Position numbers and translations under genes: made by a program
The notes under the pieces: model-generated
What the model was told of the DNA's origin: nothing
What the model saw: the letters and a program-made list of their open reading frames with translations, nothing else
The model's database searches: none
Part shown: positions 18,036-27,086 of the stretch, in pieces
Position numbering within the stretch: position 1 is the stretch's first letter
How the letters are laid out: the number at the start of each line of letters is the position of its first letter
Assembly (NCBI RefSeq): GCF_009729415.1
Contig: NZ_MPKW01000036.1
Location: 62,001 to 126,000, forward strand
Direction: 5' to 3'
Length of the DNA: 64,000 bases
Source: Mycolicibacterium sp. CBMA 234
GTDB lineage: Bacteria; Actinomycetota; Actinomycetes; Mycobacteriales; Mycobacteriaceae

Positions 18036-19268
18036 CTAGGCGAGGAAGCCGAGGTCCTTACGGTTGGCGCCGACCACGGGTCCCGGATCGGTACCGAGTG
18101 TCCGGGTGAGCACTTCGTGATACACATTGCGAAAGTCGGTGGTGACCTTCAGATCTCCGTTGTCCAGATCGGTCAGTGACGGCTCGTCGCCGTAGAAGCC
18201 GCCTTTGACGGGCATGCCGGCGATGAACATGGGGCCGGCTGTGCCGTGGTCTGTGCCTTGCGACGCGTTGGCGCGCACCCGGCGGCCGAATTCTGAATAC
18301 GCCATCAGCACAACGTTTTTGCCATGCTGGTCGCCCGTCATCTGGTCGAGGAAGCCGGTCACCGCGTCGTCGAGTTGGCCCAGCAGCCGCTGCTGGGTGC
18401 CGCGCTCGTTGGCGTGGGTGTCGAAGCCTCCCAAGCTCACGCTGTACACCCGTGTGGGCACGCCGGCCTTGATGCATCGGGCCACGACTGCGAGCTGATC
18501 GGCAAGTGCGTTGCCCACCTTGTTCTTTGCGGCCGGATGCTTGCCCTTGTTCGAGGCAGCTCGTGAGCCGGTTTGCGTGGCAGGCTGCAACGCGGCATCG
18601 GTCGTCTGCGCTGCCCGGTACGACGTCCGCACCATCGCCATGGCGGGGGTGTCCTGGGCGCCGGGGGCGCCCAGCGCATCGATGGTGTTGGCGAACGACT
18701 TCACCGTGTGGTCGCCGTTGACCGAAAGTGCTGCAGCGGTGACTTTTTCACCTACCGCCAGCGGCGGGAGGACGGTGCCGATGTTCACGGCGCGCAGCGG
18801 GTCGTCGCCGGTGGCATCGAGCCACCGGCCGATCCAGCCCGTCGTCACCGGCTCGTCTGGTGACGCGGTCTGCCAGATGTCCATCGACCGGAAATGGCTG
18901 TGGTCGGGTTTGGGGTAGCCGACGCCGCGAATCACGGCCAGCCGGTTCTGTTTCCACAGTCCGGCCAGCCCGCGCATCCCGGGGTTCAGTCCGAGCGCGG
19001 AGTCCAGATGCAGCACATCGGAAGCCGCGTAAGCCAATTCGGGTCGGGACTGGTGGTAGGCGGAATCCGCATACGGGATCAGCGTGTTGATGCCGTCGTT
19101 GCCGCCGTACATCGTGACCAGAACCAAGATGCCCGAACCCTGTGCCAGTGGGCGGTCGTGTGCCGCCTGAAGCAGGTCGGGCAATCCGAAGGTGGCGCCG
19201 GCCAGCAGTCCCGCTGCGGTCAGTCCCGTGCTGGCGAACAGAAACCTGCGTCGATTCATCTCAACCAT
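18036..19268 (-). CDS. Tat-exported DUF1501 protein
   Basis: A 410-residue protein beginning with a twin-arginine signal (NRRRFLFASTGLTAAGLLAG), so it is folded in the cytosol and exported by Tat. The body is DUF1501, distantly related to the alkaline-phosphatase/sulfatase superfamily, with MYGGNDGINTLIP, HSHFRSMDIWQT, GGFDTHANE and TDHGTAGPMF as recognisable blocks. It starts 9 bp after the DUF1800 gene, an almost universal pairing whose joint function is unknown. The ATG at 19268 has GGGGG upstream. Confidence 0.88.
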   Translation of the reverse strand: MVEMNRRRFLFASTGLTAAGLLAGATFGLPDLLQAAHDRPLAQGSGILVLVTMYGGNDGINTLIPYADSAYHQSRPELAYAASDVLHLDSALGLNPGMRGLAGLWKQNRLAVIRGVGYPKPDHSHFRSMDIWQTASPDEPVTTGWIGRWLDATGDDPLRAVNIGTVLPPLAVGEKVTAAALSVNGDHTVKSFANTIDALGAPGAQDTPAMAMVRTSYRAAQTTDAALQPATQTGSRAASNKGKHPAAKNKVGNALADQLAVVARCIKAGVPTRVYSVSLGGFDTHANERGTQQRLLGQLDDAVTGFLDQMTGDQHGKNVVLMAYSEFGRRVRANASQGTDHGTAGPMFIAGMPVKGGFYGDEPSLTDLDNGDLKVTTDFRNVYHEVLTRTLGTDPGPVVGANRKDLGFLA

Positions 19269-19277
19269 GTGCGCCCC

Positions 19278-20579
19278 CTACGACGTCAGGTTCTCGGGCG
19301 TATTCGCTGCCGCGGCCACCAACTCGGGCGGGCGGTTGACCAAGGGGCGCAACGCCGCTGCGCTTTCGTCTGACCATGAGCCAATGCCGAGGAGATAACC
19401 CGCGGCGTCGATCCGGTCCGACGGAGTCGCGTCGGCGACCGACGAGACGTCGCCCTTGCGGGCCAGCACGGTAGCCGCGTGCAGCCGAACTCCGGCGCTG
19501 GCCGTGGACAGCCAGGCCTGACCGCGCGGCCAGCCGCCGACGTCAGGCGGGTAGAAGGGTTGCTGGCCAAGCATTTTCATGGTCTGGTCGAGCAGTGCGG
19601 CGTTCGGCTTGGTCGGCACGCCCAGGGCGCGCACCAGCCCGACCGTCCATTCCACCGGAGTGTTGACCAGCGACGACGGCTCGGACACGAACTCGGGGTC
19701 GGTCAGGATCGCGAGCGTCAGCGACTTCAAGTCCCGGCCGGCCCCATACGCGCCGACCAGGCGGGATACCGCGGGCGTCGACGGCGGGTTATCCGAGGCG
19801 AGCTGTTGCCAAAGTCGTTGCGTCACATACTCGGGGGACTCGGGGCGGGCCAGCACCGCGTCACAGAAGCTGGCGGCGTCCAAGGGGCCCGTCACGCCCA
19901 ACACGGTCTTGTCTCCGGCGTCGTGCCGCTTGTGGACGAGGTTGGATTGGCCATCCTTGATCACCCACCCGGTCAGCGCCCGGGCCCCTTCTCGCACATC
20001 GGATTCGGTGTAGCCGTTGCCGTGACCGAGCGCGAACAGCTCCATGAATTCGCGCGACAGGTTCTCGTTGGCGGCTTTCTCGGTGTTCTGCTGGCCGTCC
20101 AACCAGCGCAGCATCGCCGGATCGGTCAGCATCGAATACGCCAGCGACCGGAAGTCGCCCAGGGCGCCGGCCCGCAGTTTCTGGTTCTGCGCTGCCATCA
20201 TGTCCGCGGCCCGCACTTTGCGTGCCGAGGTGGCAAAGTGGTTGTGCCACAGCAGCGTCAGCTTCTCGTGGACCGGCTGCTGGACAGCCACCATCCGGTC
20301 CAGCCACCACTGCGACAGGGTGCGCATCTGGTCGTTGATCTCGCCGTTGTACGCCTTGCGGGCGGCGGCGGTAGCGCCCTTGTCGGGCGGGGTGAGCACC
20401 GGAAACTTCGGCACGGGCGTCGTTTTGGCGCCGGGGTCGCCTTCCGGATCGGCGCCCAGCGCTGCGGTCAGGTAGTCCGACTGCGCGACGGCAGCGTCGA
20501 CGGCACGACCGGTGGTGCCGAATCCGGTGCGCCGCAGTAGCCGTGCGGTGGCTATCCACTCCGCTGACTGCGTTGGCAT
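19278..20579 (-). CDS. DUF1800 family protein
   Basis: A 433-residue protein of the DUF1800 family, the constant partner of DUF1501. Recognisable features are LLRRTGFG near the N-terminus, the KLTLLWHNHFATS block, NENLSREFMELFALGHG and YTESDVREGARALTGW. There is no clear signal peptide, so it may be cytosolic or exported with its Tat partner. It is the first gene of the two-gene operon. Function is unknown. Confidence 0.87.
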   Translation of the reverse strand: MPTQSAEWIATARLLRRTGFGTTGRAVDAAVAQSDYLTAALGADPEGDPGAKTTPVPKFPVLTPPDKGATAAARKAYNGEINDQMRTLSQWWLDRMVAVQQPVHEKLTLLWHNHFATSARKVRAADMMAAQNQKLRAGALGDFRSLAYSMLTDPAMLRWLDGQQNTEKAANENLSREFMELFALGHGNGYTESDVREGARALTGWVIKDGQSNLVHKRHDAGDKTVLGVTGPLDAASFCDAVLARPESPEYVTQRLWQQLASDNPPSTPAVSRLVGAYGAGRDLKSLTLAILTDPEFVSEPSSLVNTPVEWTVGLVRALGVPTKPNAALLDQTMKMLGQQPFYPPDVGGWPRGQAWLSTASAGVRLHAATVLARKGDVSSVADATPSDRIDAAGYLLGIGSWSDESAAALRPLVNRPPELVAAAANTPENLTS

Positions 20580-20654
20580 GACGTCATGGTGGACGGCGAG
20601 CTTAAGCGCCCGCTATGAGCCGGAGTACCCCAGGCTGTGTAGTTTGGGCGCGCT

Positions 20655-20725
20655 CGTCAGGCGTGAGCGTCACGGAAATGCACGCATAGGCCCGGTGTGT
20701 CGAGGACAAACACGCACGCTCGCGG
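20655..20725. repeat. Intergenic repeat, copy B
   Basis: This holds GAGCGTCACGGAAATGCACG followed by an inverted copy of the GCGAGCGTGCGTGT block (read as ACACGCACGCTCGC). It is a diverged relative of the element at 8736-8851. It lies upstream of the DUF1800 gene and after the convergent DUF1707 gene's end. Confidence 0.6.
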
Positions 20726-20800
20726 GAAAAGGGAAAGGACTCGCGGGAAAGGGGAAAGGGGAAAGCTCGCGGGAAAGGGGAAAGGGGAAAGGAGGAAGGG
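20719..20800. repeat. Purine-rich tandem repeat
   Basis: Three units starting CTCGCGGGAAA at 20719, 20740 and 20766 are each followed by runs of GGGGAAA. The plus strand is nearly pure G and A over about 80 bases. It lies just after the DUF1707 stop, and unit spacing is 21 and 26 bases, so copy number is likely variable. Confidence 0.8.
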
Positions 20801-20801
20801 G

Positions 20802-21386
20802 TCAAGCTTCGAGAGGTTTGCGCTTCTTGGACTTGATGCCGACGCGACCCCACAGCGAGAAGCCGCGGATGGTGACGCGCGGGGCGCCGGGGGTGCCTTG
20901 CTGGCCGAGATGGTCGAACGCGCCCATGACCCCGACACCGTGGACGTCGACGTTGACCTCGGGCGGCAACAGGATGGTCTGGCCGCCGAAGATCGAATAG
21001 GAGTGGATCTCGACTTCCGGCGAAGTGAAATCGGCGTACCGCAGATCGATGACACCGCCGCCGAACAACGAGAACGACGTCAGCCGCTGCGGCACGTTCC
21101 AGCGGCCGCGCCGCTCGAATCCGCTCATGATTGCCAACAGCAGCGTCGAGGGCGCGGGGTGGCATTCGCCGCCGGCTTCCCACGGCGCCGTGGTGATGTA
21201 CGGAAGGTCGGAGCTCAGCTTCGACAGCTCGGCGTATGTCTGCGCCGAGTAGGCGCGCGTCAGCCGGTCTTCGTACTCGGACATCGGCAGCCGCCCCTGG
21301 GCGGCCGCGTCGCTGAGGAGGTGAGCCACCTGGATACGGTCGGTATCGGCGGCGCGCATTTGACCGCGCGAACCTGGGGTGCTCAT
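20802..21386 (-). CDS. DUF1707 protein with LiaF-like C-terminal domain (Rv0966c-like)
   Basis: A 194-residue protein. Residues about 8-60 match DUF1707 (RAADTDRIQVAHLLSDAAAQGRL, then YEDRLTRAYSAQTYAEL), a short actinobacterial domain. The C-terminal half (SLFGGGVIDLRYADF, SIFGGQTILLPPEVNV) resembles the beta-helical cell-wall-stress-response domain of LiaF-type proteins. No membrane segment is evident. The ATG at 21386 follows TAGGCT plus 7 bases (leaderless). Gene position matches Rv0966c upstream of the acyl-CoA operon in M. tuberculosis. Confidence 0.85.
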   Translation of the reverse strand: MSTPGSRGQMRAADTDRIQVAHLLSDAAAQGRLPMSEYEDRLTRAYSAQTYAELSKLSSDLPYITTAPWEAGGECHPAPSTLLLAIMSGFERRGRWNVPQRLTSFSLFGGGVIDLRYADFTSPEVEIHSYSIFGGQTILLPPEVNVDVHGVGVMGAFDHLGQQGTPGAPRVTIRGFSLWGRVGIKSKKRKPLEA

Positions 21387-21476
21387 CGCGTCGAGCCTAC
21401 GACGATCACAGCGACTTGCAAGGCCGTTGGAGGAAACTGTGGCCGCATCGTGGTGAAACGCAGCACGCGATGTGGA

Positions 21477-22244
21477 TCACTTATTCCAGTTCGGCGTCCG
21501 CTTCTGGAGGAACGCCATCATGCCCTCGCGTGCCTCGTCCGACACAAACAACTGCGCCGACAGCTTGGCCAGCTTCTCAGCGTCGCGGTCGAAATCCGCC
21601 AGGATGGCGGCCGTCGTCAACGCCTTCGACGTCGCCAACCCCTGCGGTGAGCCCTTGGTGATCTCGTCGGTGAGAGCTGCGACGGTGCCCGGCACATCGT
21701 CGGTTGCCACCGTCACCAGGCCGATGCGTTCGGCCTCGGCGGCACCGAACTTCTCGCCGGTGACGAAGTAGCGGCCCGCGGCGCGGGCCGTCATCTTCGG
21801 CAACAAGGTCAGCGAGATGATCGACGGCGCCACCCCGATCCGCACCTCTGTCAGGGCAAAGGTGCTGGCAGACCCTGCCACCACCAGGTCGCACGCGCCT
21901 ACCAGCCCCATGCCGCCGGCCCGGACATGACCGTCGATCGCCGCGATCACCGGAATCGGCAATTCCAAGATCGAGCGCAGCAGCTGAGCCGCCTCCAGAG
22001 CGCGGGCCACGGCCAGGTCGCCGGGGTCGCCTCCGGCCGCTTCACTGAGATCAGCCCCCGCACAGAAAGTGCCGCCGGTGTGGCCGAGTACCACGACCCG
22101 CACGGCGGGGTCGTCGGCGGCGTCGGTGAGGCCCTGCCGCAACTGCTCCACCAGCGCAGTCGACATGGCGTTGCGGTTGTGCGGCGAGTCCAGCGTCAGC
22201 CGAGCGACGCCGCCCTCAACGGAGTAATGGACCAGTGCGGTCAT
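21477..22244 (-). CDS. echA7: Enoyl-CoA hydratase/isomerase (EchA7-like)
   Basis: A 255-residue crotonase-fold enzyme, last gene of the carboxylase operon. It has the oxyanion-hole segments GGTFCAGADLSEA and IDGHVRAGGMGLVGACDL. The position of the second catalytic Glu carries a variant (EVRIGVAPSIISL has Val-Ala after Gly), as in crotonases acting on branched intermediates. Expected role: hydration of the glutaconyl-CoA-type product of the carboxylase. The gap to the dehydrogenase gene upstream is 11 bp. Confidence 0.88.
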   Translation of the reverse strand: MTALVHYSVEGGVARLTLDSPHNRNAMSTALVEQLRQGLTDAADDPAVRVVVLGHTGGTFCAGADLSEAAGGDPGDLAVARALEAAQLLRSILELPIPVIAAIDGHVRAGGMGLVGACDLVVAGSASTFALTEVRIGVAPSIISLTLLPKMTARAAGRYFVTGEKFGAAEAERIGLVTVATDDVPGTVAALTDEITKGSPQGLATSKALTTAAILADFDRDAEKLAKLSAQLFVSDEAREGMMAFLQKRTPNWNK

Positions 22245-22255
22245 GGGGATCCCTG

Positions 22256-23419
22256 TCAGTAGGAGCGCGGCAGACCGAGCGAGGTCTGCGCGACGAAGTT
22301 CAGCACCATCTCGCGGCTGACGGGCGCGATCCGGCCCAGGCGCGACGCCGTGACGGCGGCGGCGATGCCGTACTCCTTGGTGAGGCCATTGCCACCCAAC
22401 GATTGCACGGCTTGGTCGACGGCGCGCACCGACGCTTCACCGGCCGCGTACTTGGCCATGTTCGCGGCTTCGGCGGCGCCGAAGTCGTCACCGGCGTCGT
22501 ACAAGGTCGCGGCCTTCTGCATCATCAGCTTCGCCAGCTCGAGTTCGATGTGGATCTGGGCGAGCGGGTGCGAGATGCCTTGATGGGCACCGACCGGAAC
22601 CTTCCAGACCTGACGGGTCTTGACGTACTCGGTCGCAATGCGGATGGCGAGACGGCCCGTGCCGACAGCCATGGCGGCGCCGATGATGCGCTCCGGGTTC
22701 AGGCCCGCGAACAGCTGCGCGATGGCGGCGTCCTCGGAACCGACGAGCGCGTCGGCCGGTAGCCGCACCTCGTCCAGGAACACCTGGAACTGGCTCTCGG
22801 GGCTGATGATCTCCATCTCGATCTTGGTCCAGCTCAAGCCCTTTGCATCGGTGGGCACCACGAACAGCGCGGGCTTCAGATTGCCGGTCTTGTGGTCCTC
22901 GGTGCGCCCGACGACGAGGACCGCGTCGGCCTGGTCGATGCCCGAGATGAACACCTTCTGGCCGGACAGAATCCAGTCGCTGCCGTCGCGGCGGGCCGTC
23001 GTGGTGATGCGGTGGCTGTTGGAGCCGGCGTCGGGTTCGGTGATGGCGAACGCCATGGTGAACGAGCCGTCCGCCAGGCCGGGCACCCAGCGCTTCTTCT
23101 GCTCGTCGGTGCCGTACTTGGAGATGATGGTGCCGTTGATGGCCGACGAGACGACCATCATCAGCAGCGGACAGCCATTGGCGGCCATCTCTTCCATGAC
23201 CAGGCTCAGCTCGTACATGCCGGCGCCACCGCCGCCGTATTCTTCGGGCATGTTGACACCGAGGAGGCCGAGTTTGCCTGCCTCAGCCCACAATTCGCCG
23301 GTGTGCTGGCCGGCCCGGGCCTTCTCCAAGAAGTAGTCCTGGCCGAACTTCGAGGCCATCCCGACGACGGCCTCGCGCAGCGCCTTGCGCTCGTCGGATT
23401 CGATGAAAGACATGGTCAT
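22256..23419 (-). CDS. fadE12: Acyl-CoA dehydrogenase (FadE12-like)
   Basis: A 387-residue FAD enzyme with the signatures AFAITEPDAGSNSHRITTTA and GGNGLTKEYGIAA. The LNPERIIGAAMAVG block supplies the usual catalytic-region context. It is expected to introduce an alpha-beta double bond in a branched acyl-CoA before carboxylation. Start and upstream stop overlap (ATGA) with the accA2 gene, so expression is coupled. Confidence 0.9.
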   Translation of the reverse strand: MTMSFIESDERKALREAVVGMASKFGQDYFLEKARAGQHTGELWAEAGKLGLLGVNMPEEYGGGGAGMYELSLVMEEMAANGCPLLMMVVSSAINGTIISKYGTDEQKKRWVPGLADGSFTMAFAITEPDAGSNSHRITTTARRDGSDWILSGQKVFISGIDQADAVLVVGRTEDHKTGNLKPALFVVPTDAKGLSWTKIEMEIISPESQFQVFLDEVRLPADALVGSEDAAIAQLFAGLNPERIIGAAMAVGTGRLAIRIATEYVKTRQVWKVPVGAHQGISHPLAQIHIELELAKLMMQKAATLYDAGDDFGAAEAANMAKYAAGEASVRAVDQAVQSLGGNGLTKEYGIAAAVTASRLGRIAPVSREMVLNFVAQTSLGLPRSY

Positions 23420-25374
23420 TCTCCTTCGGGGGTTTCTACAAGGGCCAGCACGGCGCCGACGTCGACCTGCTGGCCGGGGTGCACGTTGAGTTCGGTGAGC
23501 ACACCGGAATCCGGTGCGACGATGGTGTGTTCCATCTTCATGGCTTCGAGCCAGATGAGTGGTTGTCCGGCCTTGACCTGGTCGCCGACGGCTGCGCCGA
23601 CGCGGACCACTGAGCCGGGCATGGGCGCGAGCAGCGAGCCCTTGGCGACGGCGGAGTCCGGGTCGGGGAACCGCGGCTGGGTGACCAGGTGAACGGCGCC
23701 GGCGGGGGAGTCGACGAACACGTCGGCCCCGTAGCGCGCGACGTCGAACGACCGCTCAACTCCGCTCTGCGACAACACCACCCGATCGGGGGCGGTGGAT
23801 ACCACCGTCACATCGTCCCGGTCGGGCAGGTCGACGCCGTCGCGGGTGAACCGGTACCGCACCTGGTGCTCGTCACCGCCGGCGTCGGCGTAGGTCCGGC
23901 TCTGGTAGCCGGACGCGAGGTTGCGCCAGCCGCTGGGCGCCGCACCGAAAACGGTTGCGGTGCTGCGGCCCAGCGCGGCGTCGGCGAGGGTCGCAGCAAC
24001 GGCGGCCAGTGTGACGTCGGTGTTCGCGGGCACGGCGAGTTCGGCCAGGCCGTGCGTGTCGAAGAACGCGGTGTCGGTGGCTCCGGCCAGGAAGGCGGGA
24101 TGCCGCAACACGTTCACCAGCAGGTCGCGGTTGGTCCGCAGGCCGTGAATCTGGCTGCGGGACAGCGAATCGGCCAGGATCGCGGCAGCCCGGTCCCGCG
24201 TCGGTGCGAACGAGATCACCTTGGCCAGCATCGGGTCGTAGAACACCGACACCACCGACCCGTCCACGATGCCCGAGTCGACGCGGGTGCCTGCCCGGCC
24301 CAGTAGGCTGAATTCGGTTCGGGCGCCGGGCACCTCGAATCGGTGCACCGCGCCGGCCTGTGGCTGCCAGTTCTTCGCCGGGTCCTCGGCATACAGCCGC
24401 GCTTCGATCGAATGTCCTTGGGCGGCAGGTGGTTCCGCGGCGAGGGCGCCGCCATCGGCCACGTCGAGCTGCAGCTCCACCAGGTCCAGCCCGGTGGTCT
24501 CCTCGGTGACGGGGTGCTCGACCTGCAGGCGGGTGTTCATCTCCAGGAAGAAGAAGTCACCGTTCGCGTCGGACATGAACTCGACGGTGCCCGCGCCGGT
24601 GTACCCGATGGCCGTGGCCGCGAGTCGCGCTGCCTCGAACAGCTTGGCGCGCATGCCGGGCGTCCGCTCGACGAGCGGCGACGGGGCTTCCTCGATGACC
24701 TTCTGGTGCCGCCGCTGGATCGAGCATTCGCGTTCGCCAACGGCCCACACCGTGCCGTGCGCGTCGGCCATCACCTGCACCTCGATGTGGTGGCCGCTGG
24801 CCAGGTAGCGCTCGCAGAACACCGTCGGGTCACCGAACGCGGATTGCGCTTCACGTTGTGCGGCCGCGACTTCGGTTGGGAGATGAGACAATTCGCGGAC
24901 GATGCGCATACCGCGGCCACCGCCGCCGGCGGAGGCCTTGATCAGGACCGGCAGCTGGTCGGCCGTGACGGTCTCGGGGTCCAGCTCGGTCAGCACCGGC
25001 ACGCCGGCCGCCGACATCAGCTTCTTGGCCTCGATCTTGGAACCCATGGCCTGCACGGCCGCCACCGGCGGGCCGATCCAGGTCAGTCCGGCGTCCTGCA
25101 CCGCGGCCGCGAAGTCCGGGTTCTCCGAAAGGAATCCGTAGCCGGGGTGGATCGCGTCGGCGCCGGAGGCCCGCGCTGCGGCAATCAGTTGGGTGGCATC
25201 GAGATACCCGTTGCGGTCGGCCAGACGCACCCGGTCGTCGGCTTCGGCGACGTGGGGAGAGTTGGCGTCGGGGTCGGTGTACACCGCGACGGTGCCGATG
25301 CCGAGGCGACGGCAGGTGGCGAAGACGCGGCGGGCGATCTCGCCGCGGTTGGCAACCAATACTTTTTGAATCAC
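23416..25374 (-). CDS. accA2: Acyl-CoA carboxylase alpha subunit: biotin carboxylase plus BCCP (AccA2)
   Basis: A 652-residue biotin-dependent alpha subunit. The biotin carboxylase part opens IQKVLVANRGEIARRVF and has the ATP-grasp loop KASAGGGGRGMRIV and FLEMNTRLQVEHPVTE. The C-terminal biotinyl domain carries LEAMKMEHT with the biotinylated Lys. The size equals methylcrotonyl- and geranyl-CoA carboxylase alpha chains. The start is GTG at 25374. A hairpin sits upstream at 25386-25438, so it may be expressed from an internal promoter or by partial readthrough. Confidence 0.94.
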   Translation of the reverse strand: MIQKVLVANRGEIARRVFATCRRLGIGTVAVYTDPDANSPHVAEADDRVRLADRNGYLDATQLIAAARASGADAIHPGYGFLSENPDFAAAVQDAGLTWIGPPVAAVQAMGSKIEAKKLMSAAGVPVLTELDPETVTADQLPVLIKASAGGGGRGMRIVRELSHLPTEVAAAQREAQSAFGDPTVFCERYLASGHHIEVQVMADAHGTVWAVGERECSIQRRHQKVIEEAPSPLVERTPGMRAKLFEAARLAATAIGYTGAGTVEFMSDANGDFFFLEMNTRLQVEHPVTEETTGLDLVELQLDVADGGALAAEPPAAQGHSIEARLYAEDPAKNWQPQAGAVHRFEVPGARTEFSLLGRAGTRVDSGIVDGSVVSVFYDPMLAKVISFAPTRDRAAAILADSLSRSQIHGLRTNRDLLVNVLRHPAFLAGATDTAFFDTHGLAELAVPANTDVTLAAVAATLADAALGRSTATVFGAAPSGWRNLASGYQSRTYADAGGDEHQVRYRFTRDGVDLPDRDDVTVVSTAPDRVVLSQSGVERSFDVARYGADVFVDSPAGAVHLVTQPRFPDPDSAVAKGSLLAPMPGSVVRVGAAVGDQVKAGQPLIWLEAMKMEHTIVAPDSGVLTELNVHPGQQVDVGAVLALVETPEGE

Positions 25375-25385
25375 TTTTCCCGCCC

Positions 25386-25438
25386 AACGTGAGCTTGTGG
25401 TCGATTATTCGCCGAAAACTCGTGCACAAGCTCACGTT
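25386..25438. terminator. 14-bp hairpin between accD2 and accA2
   Basis: AACGTGAGCTTGTG (25386-25399) and CACAAGCTCACGTT (25425-25438) form a perfect stem with a 25-base loop. It lies directly after the accD2 stop and before the accA2 start, so it could attenuate the operon. On the minus strand it shares TTGTGCACGA and TTTTCGGCG with a second hairpin at 42385-42433. Confidence 0.6.
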
Positions 25439-25459
25439 CGGCGGCAGAAATTCTCATGG

Positions 25460-27055
25460 TCACATCCGGAAGACGCCGAAGTTCGACGTCCCCTCGATCG
25501 GGCCATTGGCAATGGCGGACAAGCACATTCCCAGCACGGTGCGGGTGTCGCGGGGGTCGATGATGCCGTCGTCGTAGAGCCGGCCGGACAGGAACGCCGG
25601 CAGCGACTCGGCTTCGATCTGCGCCTCGACCGCTGCTCGCAGCGCCGCGTCGGCAGCTTCATCGACCTGGCCGCCACGGGCCTCGGTGGCGGCGCGGCTG
25701 ACGATAGAGAGCACACCCGCCAATTGGGTGCCGCCCATGACCGCCGACTTGGCGCTGGGCCAGGAGAACAGGAACCGTGGGTCGAAAGCGCGACCGCACA
25801 TGCCGTAGTACCCGGCGCCGTAGGACGCGCCCATCAATAGCGAAATGTGCGGGACCTTCGAGTTCGAGACGGCGTTGATCATCATCGAGCCGTGCTTGAT
25901 CATCCCGCCTTCCTCGTACGCCTTGCCGACCATGTAGCCGGTGGTGTTGTGCAGGAACAACAATGGCGTGTTGGAGCGGTTGGCCAGCTGGATGAACTGG
26001 GTGGCCTTCTGGGATTCCTCGCTGAACAGCACCCCGCGGGCGTTGGCCAGGATGCCGACCGGGTAACCCCACAGCGTGGCCCAGCCGGTCACCAGCGACG
26101 AGCCGTACAGCGGCTTGAACTCGTCGAAATCCGAGCCGTCGACGACGCGGGCGATGACGTCGCGCGGGTCGAACGGAATCCGCAGATCCGCCCCGACAAT
26201 GCCGAGCAGTTCGGATTCGGGATACAGCGGCGGCACCACTGGCGCCGGCGTCGGACCCTGTTTCTGCCAGTTCAGCCGGGCCACGATGCGCCGGCCGATG
26301 CGGATGGCGTCCAGTTCGTCCTGGGCGAGGTAGTCACCCAGACCTGATGTGCGGGAGTGCATTTCGGCGCCGCCGAGGGATTCGTCGTCGGACTCCTCGC
26401 CGGTGGCCATCTTGACCAGGGGCGGGCCGGCCAGGAACACCTTGGAGCGTTCCTTGATCATCACCACGTGATCGGACATGCCGGGGATGTAGGCGCCACC
26501 GGCGGTGGAGTTGCCGAACACCAAGGCAATGGTCGGAATTCCGGCTGCCGAAAGCCGGGTCAAGTCCCGGAACATCGCGCCGCCGGGGATGAAGATTTCT
26601 TTCTGGGTGGGCAGATCCGCGCCGCCGGACTCCACCATGGAGATCACCGGCAACCGGTTCTTCATGGCAATCTCGTTGGCGCGCAGGATCTTCTTCAGCG
26701 TCCACGGGTTGCTGGTGCCGCCCTTGACGGTGGGGTCGTTGGCGACGATCAGGCACTCGACGCCTTCGACGACACCGATGCCGGTGACCAGGCTGGCGCC
26801 GACGACGAAGTCGCTGCCCCAGGCGGCCAGCGGGCTCAGCTCGAGGAACGGGGAATCTTGATCGACCAGCTGCTCGATGCGCTCCCGGGCGGTGAGCTTG
26901 CCCCGCCCATGATGGCGCTCAACGTATTTCGGCCCGCCACCGGCCAGTGCCTTCGCGTAGTCGGTGTCGAGTTCGGCGAGCTTGGCGCTCATCGCTTCGG
27001 CGGCCTCGGTGTATGCCGCAGACCGCGGATCGAGGGTGGACTTCAACTGGGTCAT
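25460..27055 (-). CDS. accD2: Acyl-CoA carboxylase beta subunit (carboxyltransferase, AccD2)
   Basis: A 531-residue carboxyltransferase of the methylcrotonyl/geranyl type. Family blocks are RHHGRGKLTARERIEQLVD, GGTSNPWTLKKILRA, VFGNSTAGGAYIPGMSD and the second oxyanion segment MGASYGAGYYGMCGRAFDPRF with paired glycines. It transfers carboxyl from biotin on AccA2 to the gamma or alpha carbon of an acyl-CoA. I use the ATG at 27055 (MTQLKSTLDP); a TTG three codons earlier is less likely. Confidence 0.94.
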   Translation of the reverse strand: MTQLKSTLDPRSAAYTEAAEAMSAKLAELDTDYAKALAGGGPKYVERHHGRGKLTARERIEQLVDQDSPFLELSPLAAWGSDFVVGASLVTGIGVVEGVECLIVANDPTVKGGTSNPWTLKKILRANEIAMKNRLPVISMVESGGADLPTQKEIFIPGGAMFRDLTRLSAAGIPTIALVFGNSTAGGAYIPGMSDHVVMIKERSKVFLAGPPLVKMATGEESDDESLGGAEMHSRTSGLGDYLAQDELDAIRIGRRIVARLNWQKQGPTPAPVVPPLYPESELLGIVGADLRIPFDPRDVIARVVDGSDFDEFKPLYGSSLVTGWATLWGYPVGILANARGVLFSEESQKATQFIQLANRSNTPLLFLHNTTGYMVGKAYEEGGMIKHGSMMINAVSNSKVPHISLLMGASYGAGYYGMCGRAFDPRFLFSWPSAKSAVMGGTQLAGVLSIVSRAATEARGGQVDEAADAALRAAVEAQIEAESLPAFLSGRLYDDGIIDPRDTRTVLGMCLSAIANGPIEGTSNFGVFRM

Positions 27056-27086
27056 AATGCGCAATCCGCTCCGCTACGTGCTTCAG

